A stretch of DNA of 39,275 nucleotides. It comes from Zetaproteobacteria bacterium (lineage in GTDB: Bacteria > Pseudomonadota > Zetaproteobacteria > Mariprofundales > Mariprofundaceae). The DNA lies in NCBI GenBank assembly GCA_003228735.1, contig QIFG01000010.1:1-39275 (forward strand), in the 5' to 3' direction. The notes under the pieces are model-generated. The model saw nothing but the letters and a program-made list of their open reading frames with translations. It searched no databases and had not been told where the DNA came from. This document shows positions 1 through 8,868 of this stretch, piece by piece (the stretch's first letter is position 1; each line of letters begins with the position of its first letter). Both the position numbers and the translations under genes were made by a program.

Positions 1-2
1 GA

Positions 3-83
3 AAATCACTGGGCTACAGAACACCCCATGAAGTGTTCTTCAATACCACGTCGCGACTCACCGATGTTGCACTTGGCAGTTGA
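3..83 (+). mobile_element. 3' end of an IS30-family transposase gene (cut by window edge)
   Basis: Reading in the frame that starts at base 3 gives a peptide beginning KSLGYRTPHEVF and ending in a TGA stop at 81-83. The block (R)KSLGYRTPxEVF is the usual C-terminal end of IS30-family DDE transposases. Only about 26 codons lie in the window, so whether the element is intact cannot be judged. The terminal inverted repeat should lie between the stop and the GGDEF/EAL gene, but I could not identify it without the other end. Confidence 0.7.
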
Positions 84-130
84 ATCCGCCTTATGTATGG
101 TCAAAAGTATTTATTGAAATGGGACAACCC

Positions 131-1690
131 TTAACCAGACTTACGGGGGCGGCCTTTGCTGAGGTTCCATTGCTGATGCCATTCGGTATACGCATCGGAA
201 TTCAGTGGGCGGCTATAATAATAGCCCTGAACTATATCAGCTCCGAATGCTCGTAGTTTTTCGATCACATCTTCAGTTTCCACACCCTCTACGACAACCT
301 GGAATTCAAGGTCTTTAGCAAGAGCGATTGTTGATCTGACAAGAATCTCGTCTTTTTTATCGGATAGAATATTTGTAACAAAGCTCTGATCTATCTTAAT
401 CTCAGTGGCTGGAAGGCGCTTAAGGTATGCAAGAGAAGAGTAGCCTGTACCAAAATCATCAATAGAGACTTTGTATCCGCTTCTTTTAAGTTGAGATAGC
501 AATTCAATAGCTGTTTCTGGACGATTCATGATGCCACTCTCAGTGACTTCAATTGTTATCAGTGAGTGAGACAGAGATTTCTCTTCCATGCACTGATTTA
601 AAAAAATGATTGCACTGGAGTCATATAAATTTCGAGAAGAAACGTTAATGGATACTGGAATATGCAACCCTTTTTTCTTCCACTCACTGCATTGATTCAC
701 GGCCTCTTTAATAACCCAGCGAGTAATTTCCCTGATAAGCCCTGTCTGTTCAGCAAGCGGAATAAAAACTGAGGGTGGTCTGCCATGCTCTCCGGTCCAG
801 CGTGCTAGAGCTTCTACGCCAGCAACTTCTCCACTATTTAGATATATTTTTGGTTGGTAGTAGAGCTCCAACTCCTGAGTCTTAATAGCTTCCCGCAATT
901 GGTGAAAAAGGACAAGGCGTTGATGGGAAGCAGACTCATCTTGAATGTCGTAAATAGCACAGGGCGTCTTTTCCTGCTTGGCTCTATTTCGCGCCATACT
1001 AGCTCGCCTGATAAGATCGCCAGCAGAATCTGCATGGTCAGGAAAGATCGATACTCCCATCGCAATAACAATATCAATAACAATATCATCAATTACAAAA
1101 GACTCTTCAAGAGCTGTGTTGATTTTTACTATAATCTTATTGACGGTTTTAATATCCTCGCATGGTAACAACATGCCAAATTCATCCCCGCTCAATCTGG
1201 AAACAATGTCCGATTCTCTAAGAGTTGATTGTATGCGTTCCGCCAATCGAGAAAGAAATTCATCACCAATCTTGTAACCAAATGTTTCGTTTATGTCTGA
1301 TAGATGGCTTGGATCAATCACAATCAATGCTGCGCGGAAAGGCTGCCTTCTCGCCCTGCTGATTTCATGCTCTACAAGTTCATGAAATAGCTCCCTTCTG
1401 GGAAGGCCAGTAAGAGAATCATACATTGCAAAATGAATTTTCTGTTCACTGAGCGCTTCTCGTTTCAATGGAAGCAAAAGAAAAAAGTATATTACAGGGG
1501 CAACAGAAATACCGAGCAAAGGAGCGCCCAGAAACGCTAATTCATATTCGCCCAGATGAGGCAACGGGAGCACTGCAAACAGTAGCATGATGACCGCTTC
1601 TGCAATGGTAATAGTCAGCACCACTTTCAGCATAATATGCCATGGTTTTGTGAATGCTTTCTCAGTAACAGAAAGGAGTTTCGCCGTCAT
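131..1690 (-). CDS. membrane-anchored GGDEF-EAL cyclic-di-GMP protein
   Basis: This is a c-di-GMP turnover protein with both a diguanylate cyclase (GGDEF) and a phosphodiesterase (EAL) domain. Two hydrophobic helices near the N-terminus (about residues 18-42 and 49-75) anchor it in the inner membrane with little periplasmic sequence between them. The GGDEF half carries DSLTGLPRR and the signature SGDEF; a serine in first position is tolerated in active cyclases. RESD sits exactly five residues before the signature, as expected for the RxxD inhibitory site. The EAL half keeps EALARW, INVSSRNL, EVTESG, DDFGTGYSSL, KIDQSF, EGVET and the final QGYYYSRPL, so the phosphodiesterase is probably active. 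The start at 1690 is preferred to an ATG four codons upstream because GGAGGG lies just before it. The gene is more AT-rich than the core genes and adjoins an IS30 remnant, which suggests acquisition. Confidence 0.88.
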   Translation of the reverse strand: MTAKLLSVTEKAFTKPWHIMLKVVLTITIAEAVIMLLFAVLPLPHLGEYELAFLGAPLLGISVAPVIYFFLLLPLKREALSEQKIHFAMYDSLTGLPRRELFHELVEHEISRARRQPFRAALIVIDPSHLSDINETFGYKIGDEFLSRLAERIQSTLRESDIVSRLSGDEFGMLLPCEDIKTVNKIIVKINTALEESFVIDDIVIDIVIAMGVSIFPDHADSAGDLIRRASMARNRAKQEKTPCAIYDIQDESASHQRLVLFHQLREAIKTQELELYYQPKIYLNSGEVAGVEALARWTGEHGRPPSVFIPLAEQTGLIREITRWVIKEAVNQCSEWKKKGLHIPVSINVSSRNLYDSSAIIFLNQCMEEKSLSHSLITIEVTESGIMNRPETAIELLSQLKRSGYKVSIDDFGTGYSSLAYLKRLPATEIKIDQSFVTNILSDKKDEILVRSTIALAKDLEFQVVVEGVETEDVIEKLRAFGADIVQGYYYSRPLNSDAYTEWHQQWNLSKGRPRKSG

Positions 1691-1802
1691 TTTACCCTCC
1701 ATTGTGTAACGCGGACGTTTATCCGAAAAAACCTAAAACACGAGTCCATGCGATCAGATCATGTCGAAAATGGTCATTCGGAGCAACAAAGCCTTAGTAC
1801 GA

Positions 1803-2819
1803 TTAACCGATAAACATCGCATCGCCATACGAATAGAAGCGATAACTCTCCTTTTTGGCATGCTCGTAAGCAGCCGTGATGCGCTCACGTCCGGCCAGCG
1901 CGCTTACCAGCATAAGCAGGGTGGATTGTGGAAGATGGAAGTTGGTCAGCAGGCCGCCAACCACCTGAAATTGATACCCCGGATAGATAAAGATCGAGGT
2001 GCGTCCTGCTCCGGCTTCAATCCGGCCTTCTACGACGGACGCTTCCAGCGTGCGCAGGGAAGTCGTCCCGACCGCTACCACACGCCTGCCTTCATCAAGC
2101 GCGGCGTTTACGGCGACCGCCGTATTTTCAAACACCTGATATGCCTCTTCGTGCATTTCGTGATTTTCTATCTCGCCCACCTGCACAGGCTCAAACGTCC
2201 CCGGACCCACATGCAGGGTGACATGGGTGAATTCAGCGCCTGCATCCTGCATGTTCGCCATCAGCTCCTGCGTCAGATGCAGGCCTGCCGTAGGCGCCGC
2301 CACGGCTCCCGTATGTTTGGCATAAACGGTCTGATAACGCTGTTTGTCCTCATCGGTATCAGGCCGGTCGATATATGGCGGTAGCGGCATATGTCCGTAT
2401 TTTTCAATCGCTTCTGCGACATCATCAGCCATAAGCCGGATACGAATTTGCTTGCCATCACGCGCCAGAATTTCGCCGGTAAAGTCCCCGGCAAAGTGGA
2501 CGGCTGTGCCCGGCTTCAATGGCTTGTTTGATTTACCCCAGGCCAGCCAGACATGCGCCTCTCCCGCCGGCTCCAACAGCAGGATTTCCACCTTGCCGCC
2601 GCTGGCCTTCTTCCCCAAAAGCCGGGCAGGAAGCACCCTGGTATTGTTGAGCACCCAGACATCTCCCGGGCGCACCAGATTAGCCAGATCCCGGATCATC
2701 ATATCCGATATGTTCCCATCTTCCGGCAAATGAAGCAGGCGCGAAGCATCACGCTCAGGCATCGGCTGCCGCGCGATCAGACGTTCGGGAAGATGGTAGT
2801 CGAAATCAGAGGTCAGCAT
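1803..2819 (-). CDS. queA: S-adenosylmethionine:tRNA ribosyltransferase-isomerase
   Basis: QueA transfers and isomerises the ribosyl group of SAM onto 7-aminomethyl-7-deazaguanine at position 34 of tRNA, making epoxyqueuosine in the queuosine pathway. The 338-residue protein has the full family length. Recognisable blocks are the N-terminal DFDYHLPERLIA, NNTRVLPARLLG, the TAGLHLT segment, HVGPGTFEPV and the C-terminal GGLLTNFHLPQSTLLMLV. The tgt gene that usually accompanies queA is not in this window. It lies downstream of rpiA on the same strand, with a possible weak terminator hairpin between them, so it may have its own promoter in the 88-bp gap. Confidence 0.97.
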   Translation of the reverse strand: MLTSDFDYHLPERLIARQPMPERDASRLLHLPEDGNISDMMIRDLANLVRPGDVWVLNNTRVLPARLLGKKASGGKVEILLLEPAGEAHVWLAWGKSNKPLKPGTAVHFAGDFTGEILARDGKQIRIRLMADDVAEAIEKYGHMPLPPYIDRPDTDEDKQRYQTVYAKHTGAVAAPTAGLHLTQELMANMQDAGAEFTHVTLHVGPGTFEPVQVGEIENHEMHEEAYQVFENTAVAVNAALDEGRRVVAVGTTSLRTLEASVVEGRIEAGAGRTSIFIYPGYQFQVVGGLLTNFHLPQSTLLMLVSALAGRERITAAYEHAKKESYRFYSYGDAMFIG

Positions 2820-2842
2820 GTCAGGTGAGTCCAGCCAAACAA

Positions 2843-2870
2843 TAAGACGGCGCCAAAAGCAACCGTCTTA
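2843..2870 (-). terminator. hairpin downstream of rpiA
   Basis: TAAGACGG (2843-2850) and CCGTCTTA (2863-2870) form a perfect 8-bp stem around a 12-base loop, 38 bases past the rpiA stop. On the minus strand it is followed only by a weak T-rich stretch, so termination may be partial. It could equally act in the 5' leader of queA. Confidence 0.4.
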
Positions 2871-2907
2871 TCACAGCCTTGTCGTATGTTTGACTACCGG
2901 CTGGCAG

Positions 2908-3567
2908 TTATTCGATGCAGACAACGCCGTTAGGCGTGGCCATCAAAACAACATCGGCGCATCTGAGTGCGAACAGGCCATTGGTGACCACGCCCGGCAG
3001 GTGATTAAGCTGCGCTTCCAGACCCTTGGGATCGGTAATGCGCAGATCGTGCACATCCAGAATCTCATTACCGTTATCGGTGATAAAGCCTTCACGCAAG
3101 ACAGGCCTGCCGCCAAGCTTCACGACTTCACGTGCAATCAGTTCGCGGGACATCGGGATCACCTCAATGGGTAAAGGGAAGTCTCCCAGAAAACCCACCT
3201 TTTTGGTTTCGTCCACAATGCAGATAAATTTATCCGAGGCAGCCGCCACGATCTTTTCACGCGTCAACGCGCCGCCGCCGCCCTTGGTAAGGTTCTTCTC
3301 CTCATCAAACTCGTCGGCGCCATCCACGTAGACGCTCAGGGTTCCGCTTACGTCATTCAGATCAAACACCTTGATGCCCTGATCCCGAAGCCCCCTGGCT
3401 GTTGCCTCCGAACTGGCCACGGCTCCTTTGATCTGATCCTTTATGCTGCCCAGGGCCTCGATAAACTTGTTTGCCGTTGAGCCGGTGCCAACGCCAATGA
3501 TCGTGCCCGGCACTACATATTCCAGCGCGGCTTCCGCCACTTTCTGTTTCATTTCATCCTGATTCAC
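2908..3567 (-). CDS. rpiA: ribose-5-phosphate isomerase A
   Basis: RpiA interconverts ribose 5-phosphate and ribulose 5-phosphate in the pentose phosphate pathway. Seen in the 219-residue product are the substrate loop IGVGTGSTA near residue 21, [14 protein letters not shown], the catalytic block [10 protein letters not shown], and [14 protein letters not shown]. The reading frame is open well upstream of the true start. A GTG at 3567 is chosen because GGAGG lies eight bases before it and because it gives the standard family length; the next ATG (3552) has no comparable ribosome-binding site. The gene is divergent from the nadC-birA-coaX operon, and the roughly 125 bp between them must hold both promoters. 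Confidence 0.96.
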   Translation of the reverse strand: MNQDEMKQKVAEAALEYVVPGTIIGVGTGSTANKFIEALGSIKDQIKGAVASSEATARGLRDQGIKVFDLNDVSGTLSVYVDGADEFDEEKNLTKGGGGALTREKIVAAASDKFICIVDETKKVGFLGDFPLPIEVIPMSRELIAREVVKLGGRPVLREGFITDNGNEILDVHDLRITDPKGLEAQLNHLPGVVTNGLFALRCADVVLMATPNGVVCIE

Positions 3568-3692
3568 GTTCTCACCCTCCGAGGCAATATGTTTCCGTGC
3601 ATGATACCGGAAACAGCCAAATGAAACGAGATCATGGCAAATTCCTAAGAAGCGCCCTTTATGCCAGCTCTGGGCTGGGATAGGTTTGCACC

Positions 3693-4361
3693 ATGAGCCA
3701 AACGGATGCAATACTGACTTTACTGCTTGGCGTCGGGCTTTTTCAGTTCGCCTGGCTTTCCGTCATGCTGCATCGCCGCGGTATCAAGGCCGAACGCATT
3801 CTCTCCTCCATACCGCCGCTGTTCGCCATCTGGGTGTTGTTCTGGCCGGTGTACACCCATGCCGAAACTATCCTGCTCGGCATCTGCCTGCTGGCCTTAT
3901 GCATTTCCCTGGCCTCCACCATACGCCATCCCCTGTTTTCCACGCTCAAGTCCTGCTGGTCCGGTCAGGCGCACGGCCTTCTGGATGTATCCATGTTCAT
4001 GCTTGCCTTAGGGCTTGCTGCCCTGGCATATCTGGAAGCCCCTGAATTTGGTTTCGGCATGGCCCTGGCCCTGTGCATGGGTGTGCCGGCAGCCGATTTG
4101 TTGGACCGGACCCGTGTCGTCCCCCTTGATTTCCCGTCCAATCCCGGCCAAACCCTGATCGGACACCTTGTGCTTATTCTTGTGATTACCCTGCTCGGCG
4201 GATGGAGCCTTCTTATCTTCCACGACCTGGACTGGAGCCACCTCTTTATGGCAACGGCACTGGCCGGCATGGTCGCCTCAACAGCCCGCGCCATGATGCC
4301 CGAACCACTCAACCAGCCGCTGATTGTGCTGGCCATGGGTCTCACCCTGTGGCTGCTATGA
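3693..4361 (+). CDS. polytopic membrane protein, possible divergent phytol/dolichol-kinase-like protein
   Basis: This is a 222-residue, very hydrophobic protein with about six or seven predicted membrane helices and no signal peptide. I do not recognise it firmly. The second half, with ADLLDRTR at about residue 133, then [13 protein letters not shown], then an alanine-rich helix and a closing NQPLIVLAM segment, is laid out like the phytol kinase/dolichol kinase/CTP-transferase superfamily (Asp-containing loop, K-T-x-x-G-S-like loop, then D/N-N-x-x-x-P near the C-terminus). The lysine of the second loop is missing. It heads the operon and its ATG-TGA overlap with nadC implies translational coupling. 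A role in lipid or polyprenol phosphorylation is only a suggestion. Confidence 0.6.
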   Translation: MSQTDAILTLLLGVGLFQFAWLSVMLHRRGIKAERILSSIPPLFAIWVLFWPVYTHAETILLGICLLALCISLASTIRHPLFSTLKSCWSGQAHGLLDVSMFMLALGLAALAYLEAPEFGFGMALALCMGVPAADLLDRTRVVPLDFPSNPGQTLIGHLVLILVITLLGGWSLLIFHDLDWSHLFMATALAGMVASTARAMMPEPLNQPLIVLAMGLTLWLL

Positions 4362-5179
4362 CAGGGCTGGCCAGCCTTGTTGCCGCAGCCTTGCATGAGG
4401 ACGCCGCAGATTCCGATCTGACCTGCAAAGCAACCATTCCGGCCGATCAGGAGGGTGAAGCAAGCATCTCCGCCAAGGCCTGCGGCACCCTTTCCGGCGT
4501 GGATGCGGCCAGATCTGTTTTTGAACAGGTGGATTCCGGCATTCGTCAACAATGGGCCTTTGCCGATGCCGATGCGGTTCAGGCCGGGGATATCATCTGC
4601 CATCTTTCAGGGCGTGTGTCTCGGCTGCTGGCGGCCGAACGCACGGCGCTGAATTTCCTGCAGCATTTATCCGGCATTGCCACGCTGACCCATGCTTATG
4701 TTCAGGCCGTCAGGGATACCGGCTGCCAGATCGCCGATACGCGCAAAACGGCCCCCGGCATGCGCCATCTGGAAAAGCAGGCGGTAGTTCATGGCGGCGG
4801 CGTCAATCACCGCATGGATTTAAAATCAGGCATGCTGATCAAGGAAAACCACATTGCCGCGGCAGGCTCGATAGCAAAGGCCATCGAGGCATGCCGGAGC
4901 CTGAGTTCGGATGTGTGGGTGGAAGTCGAATGTGAAACCATCGGCCAGGTTTGCGAAGCGGTAGAGAACCGGCCGGACATCATCCTGCTGGACAATATGG
5001 ATGTAGACACCATCAGCAAGGCAAGGGCCATGACGCCGAAGCATATCCTGCTGGAGGCATCCGGCGGCATTGATCTTGCCAATGCTCACGCCTATGCGGA
5101 AACAGGCGTTGACCGGCTGGCCATCGGCGCCATCACCCACTCCGCCCCCGCTCTGGATATGTCCATGCGCCTGACATGA
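4358..5179 (+). CDS. nadC: nicotinate-nucleotide pyrophosphorylase (carboxylating)
   Basis: NadC converts quinolinate and PRPP to nicotinate mononucleotide, CO2 and pyrophosphate in de novo NAD synthesis. The 273-residue product shows the family blocks in order: ERTALNFLQHLSGIAT, DTRKTAPGMRHLEKQAV, the glycine-rich HGGGVNHRMDLKSG with the substrate lysine, IKENH, VEVECET, DIILLDNM, LEASGGI and GVDRLAIGAITHSA. The ATG at 4358 overlaps the stop of the preceding gene (ATGA). The frame is open further upstream, but that stretch lies inside the membrane-protein gene and is not conserved. nadA and nadB are not in the window. Confidence 0.97.
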   Translation: MTGLASLVAAALHEDAADSDLTCKATIPADQEGEASISAKACGTLSGVDAARSVFEQVDSGIRQQWAFADADAVQAGDIICHLSGRVSRLLAAERTALNFLQHLSGIATLTHAYVQAVRDTGCQIADTRKTAPGMRHLEKQAVVHGGGVNHRMDLKSGMLIKENHIAAAGSIAKAIEACRSLSSDVWVEVECETIGQVCEAVENRPDIILLDNMDVDTISKARAMTPKHILLEASGGIDLANAHAYAETGVDRLAIGAITHSAPALDMSMRLT

Positions 5180-6141
5180 GCAAGCAGCGCGATATCATCC
5201 TGGCCAGGCTGGCGGCAGGCTCCAGGCCTGTGTCGGGAGATCGTCTGGCTCTGGAACTCGGCATCAGCCGGGCAGGCGTCTGGAAACATATCGAAACGCT
5301 GCGCCGTCAGGGCATCCGTATCGAAGCTGTCACCGGACGCGGTTATGTATTGTGCTCCGAGGTGCTGGCCGCAAGCGTGCTGGAGACCCGTCTGAAAACG
5401 CGCTTTGTCGGCCGCCCCTGCCTGGTGCTTGATGAAGTGGATTCTACCAACTCGGAAGCCATGCGGCTGGCCAGCGAGGGCGCCGAAGAAGGCCTGACAG
5501 TCATCGCCCACCGGCAAACCCGGGGGCGCGGCAGGCTGGGCAGAAACTGGCATACGTTTGCCGATGACGGTCTGGCCATGTCGATCCTGCTGCGCCCGAA
5601 CCTGCCGCCGGAGCACGTGTCTCAACTCACCCTGGTTGCCGGTGTAGCCTGCCATCAGGCCTTGTCGAATTTCGCCCCCGGCATACGTCTCAAGTGGCCG
5701 AATGACCTGCTGCATAACGGCAGAAAACTGGCCGGCATCCTGACTGAAATGCGGGCGGAGCCTGGCCATGTTCAGGCCGTCGTGATTGGCATCGGCGTGA
5801 ACGTGCGTGCCCCCGCCAACGGCTGGCCGGCTGATATTACGCAACCGGCCACCGACCTTTCTTCCATTGCCGGAAAACCGGTCTCTCGCCTGGAGACGGC
5901 CACCCGCCTGCTTGAGTCGCTGGAAGCGATCTATGTTGATTTCCTGGAAAATGGCTTTGCAGCCGTGAGCGAGCAGTGGTGGCAGGCGCATGCCACCAGC
6001 GGCAAACCGGTACGCGTACATGACGGTGGACGCTATATTACAGGCATCGCGGATTCCCTGGATGCGGACGGAGCACTGTTACTGCGAACAGAAAACGGCA
6101 TTGAACGTATTATTGCGGGAGATTTGGAGATTATGACATGA
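5176..6141 (+). CDS. birA: biotin--[acetyl-CoA carboxylase] ligase with N-terminal repressor HTH
   Basis: BirA adenylates biotin and transfers it to the biotin carboxyl carrier protein; the form with an N-terminal winged helix also represses biotin genes. The helix-turn-helix (SGDRLALELGISRAGVWKHI) occupies about residues 20-40 of 321. The catalytic core shows the biotinyl-AMP loop GRGRLGRNWH (about residue 115) and KWPNDLL..GRKLAGIL with the active lysine. A C-terminal SH3-like domain follows. The presence of the HTH implies the bifunctional type, although no bio operon is present here. It is coupled to nadC and coaX by 4-base ATGA overlaps. Confidence 0.96.
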   Translation: MSKQRDIILARLAAGSRPVSGDRLALELGISRAGVWKHIETLRRQGIRIEAVTGRGYVLCSEVLAASVLETRLKTRFVGRPCLVLDEVDSTNSEAMRLASEGAEEGLTVIAHRQTRGRGRLGRNWHTFADDGLAMSILLRPNLPPEHVSQLTLVAGVACHQALSNFAPGIRLKWPNDLLHNGRKLAGILTEMRAEPGHVQAVVIGIGVNVRAPANGWPADITQPATDLSSIAGKPVSRLETATRLLESLEAIYVDFLENGFAAVSEQWWQAHATSGKPVRVHDGGRYITGIADSLDADGALLLRTENGIERIIAGDLEIMT

Positions 6142-6917
6142 CGTGCCTTCTGGTCGTAGATATAGGCAACACACAAACCGTATTCGGCCTGTACAGGGGC
6201 ACCGGGCTGACCTGCCACTGGCGCCTGTCCAGCGAACCGAACAAGACTGCCGATGAATTATCCCTGCAACTCAACGGCATGTTCACACAGAACGGTATCG
6301 ATGTTTCCGATATCCATGGCATTCTGGCCGCCAGCGTGGTTCCGCATCTGGATGCCGTGCTGACCAGGGCCTGTCAGCTGGCCTGTAACAAGACTCCAGC
6401 CTTTGTCGGCTCTGCCGATGTTAAAACCGGCATGGCCGTGGATTACAAGAATCCGCGTGAGGTCGGCTCAGATCGTATCGCCAATGCTGTGGCCGCCCGC
6501 GAACATTTTGGCAGCCCGGTGATTGTTATGGACTGCGGCACGGCCACCACCTTCGATATTGTCTCGCCCGTTGGCCATTATGCCGGTGGCCTCATTGTAC
6601 CGGGCATGGAAGTCGCTCTTTCTGCTTTGAGTGAGCGCGCCGCCAAACTCCCTGAAGTCACCTCCGGCCGTCTGGATATCCTTATCGCCAGAGACACGGC
6701 ATCAAGCATGCAGGCGGGAAGCTACTGGTCTACGGTGGACGGGCTTACCGGCATCATCCGCCGCCTGCACAGCCTGCCCGGCTTTGAGCATGCTCCAGTT
6801 GTCGCCAGTGGTGGCCTGGCAGAGGAAATCATCGCAGATATAGAGGGAATCTCGGCCTGCCGACCCGATCTGACACTGGAAGGATTAAGACTGCTGGCAA
6901 CACAACACTTCGTTTGA
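6138..6917 (+). CDS. coaX: type III pantothenate kinase
   Basis: CoaX phosphorylates pantothenate, the first step of coenzyme A synthesis, and needs a monovalent cation. The 259-residue protein belongs to the ASKHA fold: the phosphate-binding loop DIGNTQTVFGLY lies at residues 6-17, GSDRIANAVAA about residue 112, the second phosphate loop DCGTATTFDIV around 130, and GGLIVPGMEVALSAL follows. The birA-coaX adjacency is common in proteobacteria. The ATG overlaps the birA stop. Confidence 0.96.
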   Translation: MTCLLVVDIGNTQTVFGLYRGTGLTCHWRLSSEPNKTADELSLQLNGMFTQNGIDVSDIHGILAASVVPHLDAVLTRACQLACNKTPAFVGSADVKTGMAVDYKNPREVGSDRIANAVAAREHFGSPVIVMDCGTATTFDIVSPVGHYAGGLIVPGMEVALSALSERAAKLPEVTSGRLDILIARDTASSMQAGSYWSTVDGLTGIIRRLHSLPGFEHAPVVASGGLAEEIIADIEGISACRPDLTLEGLRLLATQHFV

Positions 6918-7549
6918 TGCGAAGCCTTTTCTCGATCTTGCTGGCTGGCCTGCTCATCTGGCTGGCCTGGATAAGCTGGCAACCACCGGCCCCGCAGAAT
7001 ATCGCCCAGAACCGGTCGCATATATCTGTGCCGGAAAGCGAATCCCAGCCATGGCGCGTTATCACCAGGAAGATCATTTCCAAAGCCGCAGTCGGGAGCA
7101 TGCAGAAGCGGCTTAAGCAGGCTGGATTGAAACCGATTCGCATCACGCACAGGGAAGCGGTCGAACTGCATGCGTTTGATGACGCCCGGACATTCGTCAC
7201 AAAAAAGGAAGCCTCCCGCGCCAAAGGAGACTGGGAGAAACTCAACATGAGCGCAGACATCATGAAGTCGAACCATGCCTTTACTGTCAGTCTGGGCCGG
7301 TTTTTCATAGCCGGACATGCCATGCGTATGCATGCAAGGCTGAAGAAAACCGGTAAACCTTACCGCTATGAAAAGCGGCAAATCACGATTCCCGTCTACC
7401 GCTTTACCTTTCCATCCGGCAACGCTACTGAGTCCCGGCTGCTTTGGCAGAAAGTGCAAGAACTCGGCATAGCCGAACCGGCATTGATGCCGGAGAAGCA
7501 GTTTGTGAACGTCTATGGGAAAGCCGGGCCGGAGAATCAGCCCAGATAG
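6917..7549 (+). CDS. membrane-anchored SPOR-domain-like protein
   Basis: This 210-residue protein has a single N-terminal hydrophobic helix (about residues 4-22) followed by a soluble, presumably periplasmic part. The last 90 residues look like a SPOR repeat: a beta strand FTVSLGRF, an alanine-containing helix (AMRMHARLKKTG), then a second strand YRFTFPSG and helix LLWQKVQELG. SPOR domains bind denuded glycan strands at the division site, so a septal or cell-envelope role is plausible but inferred. The ATG overlaps the coaX stop by one base (TGATG), so it is the last gene of the operon. It converges on carA with only seven bases between the stops and no obvious terminator. Confidence 0.7.
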   Translation: MRSLFSILLAGLLIWLAWISWQPPAPQNIAQNRSHISVPESESQPWRVITRKIISKAAVGSMQKRLKQAGLKPIRITHREAVELHAFDDARTFVTKKEASRAKGDWEKLNMSADIMKSNHAFTVSLGRFFIAGHAMRMHARLKKTGKPYRYEKRQITIPVYRFTFPSGNATESRLLWQKVQELGIAEPALMPEKQFVNVYGKAGPENQPR

Positions 7550-7556
7550 GCACGCC

Positions 7557-8690
7557 TCAGCCTTTGTGTTGCCTGATCAGGTCCACAAAACGGTCAAACA
7601 GGTAGTCCGCATCGTGCGGTCCGGGGCTGGCCTCAGGATGATATTGCACGGAGAAGACAGGCTTATCCTTCACCCTTAACCCCTCGACTGTGCCATCGAA
7701 CAGCGAACGGTGGGTTATTTCCACGTGATCGGGAATATCCTCATCGCACACGGCAAAGCCGTGATTCTGGCTGGTGATTTCTATCTTGCCGGTGGTCTCG
7801 TCCCGCACCGGATGGTTGCCGCCACGATGTCCGAATTTCAGCTTGAAGGTTTTCAGGCCCAAAGCCTGCGATAAAAGCTGATGCCCCATGCAGATGCCGA
7901 ACATGGGGATATCGGCATCCAGCAATTCACGAATCGTCTGCACGGCATTGCCTGCCGCGGCCGGGTCGCCGGGACCATTGGACAGGAAAATCCCATCCGG
8001 CTGCAGGGACAGAATATCCTCAGCAGACGTTGCCTCGGGCATGACAGACACCCTGCAGTCACGATCGGCCAGCATGCGCAGAATATTCTGTTTGCAACCG
8101 AAATCCATGGCCGCCACATGCCATGCTTTACCCCCCTCGCGATGCCGTTGCCGATCGAGGTTATAAGTTCCCTGCGTCCAGCCGGAAGCATGCTTGCTGC
8201 TGACCTGGGCCACCAGGTTGCGCCCCTCCAATCCGTCCCAGCCTGCCGCCATGGCCACGGCATCCTCCTGGCTCAAACCATCGGAAGCGATTACGCCATT
8301 GACCGCGCCCTGGGTGCGCAGGTGACGCGTGAGTGCGCGTGTATCAATGCCGGAAATGCCGACGACCTGCCGTGACTTCAACCAGGCGTTGAAATCATCC
8401 GTTGCGCGGTAATTGGAACTGATGCGGGCGGGTTGCCGCACGATAAGCCCGCGCACAGTAATATTCGCGGATTCCATATCGTCGTCGTTGACGCCGACGT
8501 TGCCGATATGCGGACAGGTGAAGGTGATAATCTGGTCGGTATAGGAGGGGTCGGTGAGTATTTCCTGATAGCCGGTCATCGAGGTGTTGAAGCAGACCTC
8601 CCCGACAGTATGGCCGATATGACCATAGGCCTGTCCGTGAAAGACGCGGCCATCGGCCAGTGCCAGAATCGCTTCGCCTCGCTTGCTCAT
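7557..8690 (-). CDS. carA: carbamoyl-phosphate synthase small subunit
   Basis: CarA is the glutaminase subunit that supplies ammonia to CarB for carbamoyl phosphate in the arginine and pyrimidine pathways. The 377-residue product starts [14 protein letters not shown] and has the N-terminal domain with [17 protein letters not shown], then the class I amidotransferase domain with the nucleophile in [15 protein letters not shown] and the His/Glu pair in [11 protein letters not shown]. The frame stays open 54 codons upstream, but that part is MITE sequence; GAGGCGGAT just before the ATG at 8690 marks the start. carB does not follow: the next gene downstream is convergent, so the large subunit must be encoded elsewhere. 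Confidence 0.97.
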   Translation of the reverse strand: MSKRGEAILALADGRVFHGQAYGHIGHTVGEVCFNTSMTGYQEILTDPSYTDQIITFTCPHIGNVGVNDDDMESANITVRGLIVRQPARISSNYRATDDFNAWLKSRQVVGISGIDTRALTRHLRTQGAVNGVIASDGLSQEDAVAMAAGWDGLEGRNLVAQVSSKHASGWTQGTYNLDRQRHREGGKAWHVAAMDFGCKQNILRMLADRDCRVSVMPEATSAEDILSLQPDGIFLSNGPGDPAAAGNAVQTIRELLDADIPMFGICMGHQLLSQALGLKTFKLKFGHRGGNHPVRDETTGKIEITSQNHGFAVCDEDIPDHVEITHRSLFDGTVEGLRVKDKPVFSVQYHPEASPGPHDADYLFDRFVDLIRQHKG

Positions 8691-8703
8691 ATCCGCCTCG
8701 CTA

Positions 8704-8858
8704 GGGCCTGTTAACACTAATTTCGACCATAGCGACATGCCCATTTTTGTAGCTATGCAAGGCATTTCGAGCGCAGTGTGCCCGAGGCACATCAGCGAGA
8801 AATAACGCCGCAGAGCGCAAAAATGGGCTGACCTGTCGAGCAGCAGCTTCACGCATCA
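8704..8858. mobile_element. degenerate MITE copy upstream of carA
   Basis: The stretch begins with GGGCCTGTTAACACTAATT directly after a TA (8702-8703) and matches, over roughly 135 bases, one end and the adjacent interior of the complete element at 19581-19860 (reverse orientation). A short segment near 8838-8858 resembles the inner part of the other end, but the second terminal repeat is not recognisable. It therefore looks like an internally deleted copy with a decayed right end. It lies 14 bases before the carA start and provides most of the sequence between manC and carA. Confidence 0.75.
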
Positions 8859-8868
8859 GGGGATATGC

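Noticed and set aside
1722-1800. GGCTTTGTTGC-like sequence (minus strand) after queA as an insertion-sequence end
   Set aside because: Some IS elements have similar ends, but no second inverted copy or target duplication was found nearby.
5092-6021. Long minus-strand frame opposite birA
   Set aside because: It is a GC-rich antisense shadow; birA on the plus strand has all family motifs and overlapping neighbours.
8691-8852. N-terminal extension of carA by 54 codons
   Set aside because: The extension is MITE sequence. CarA similarity begins at MSKRGEA, which has its own GAGG site.
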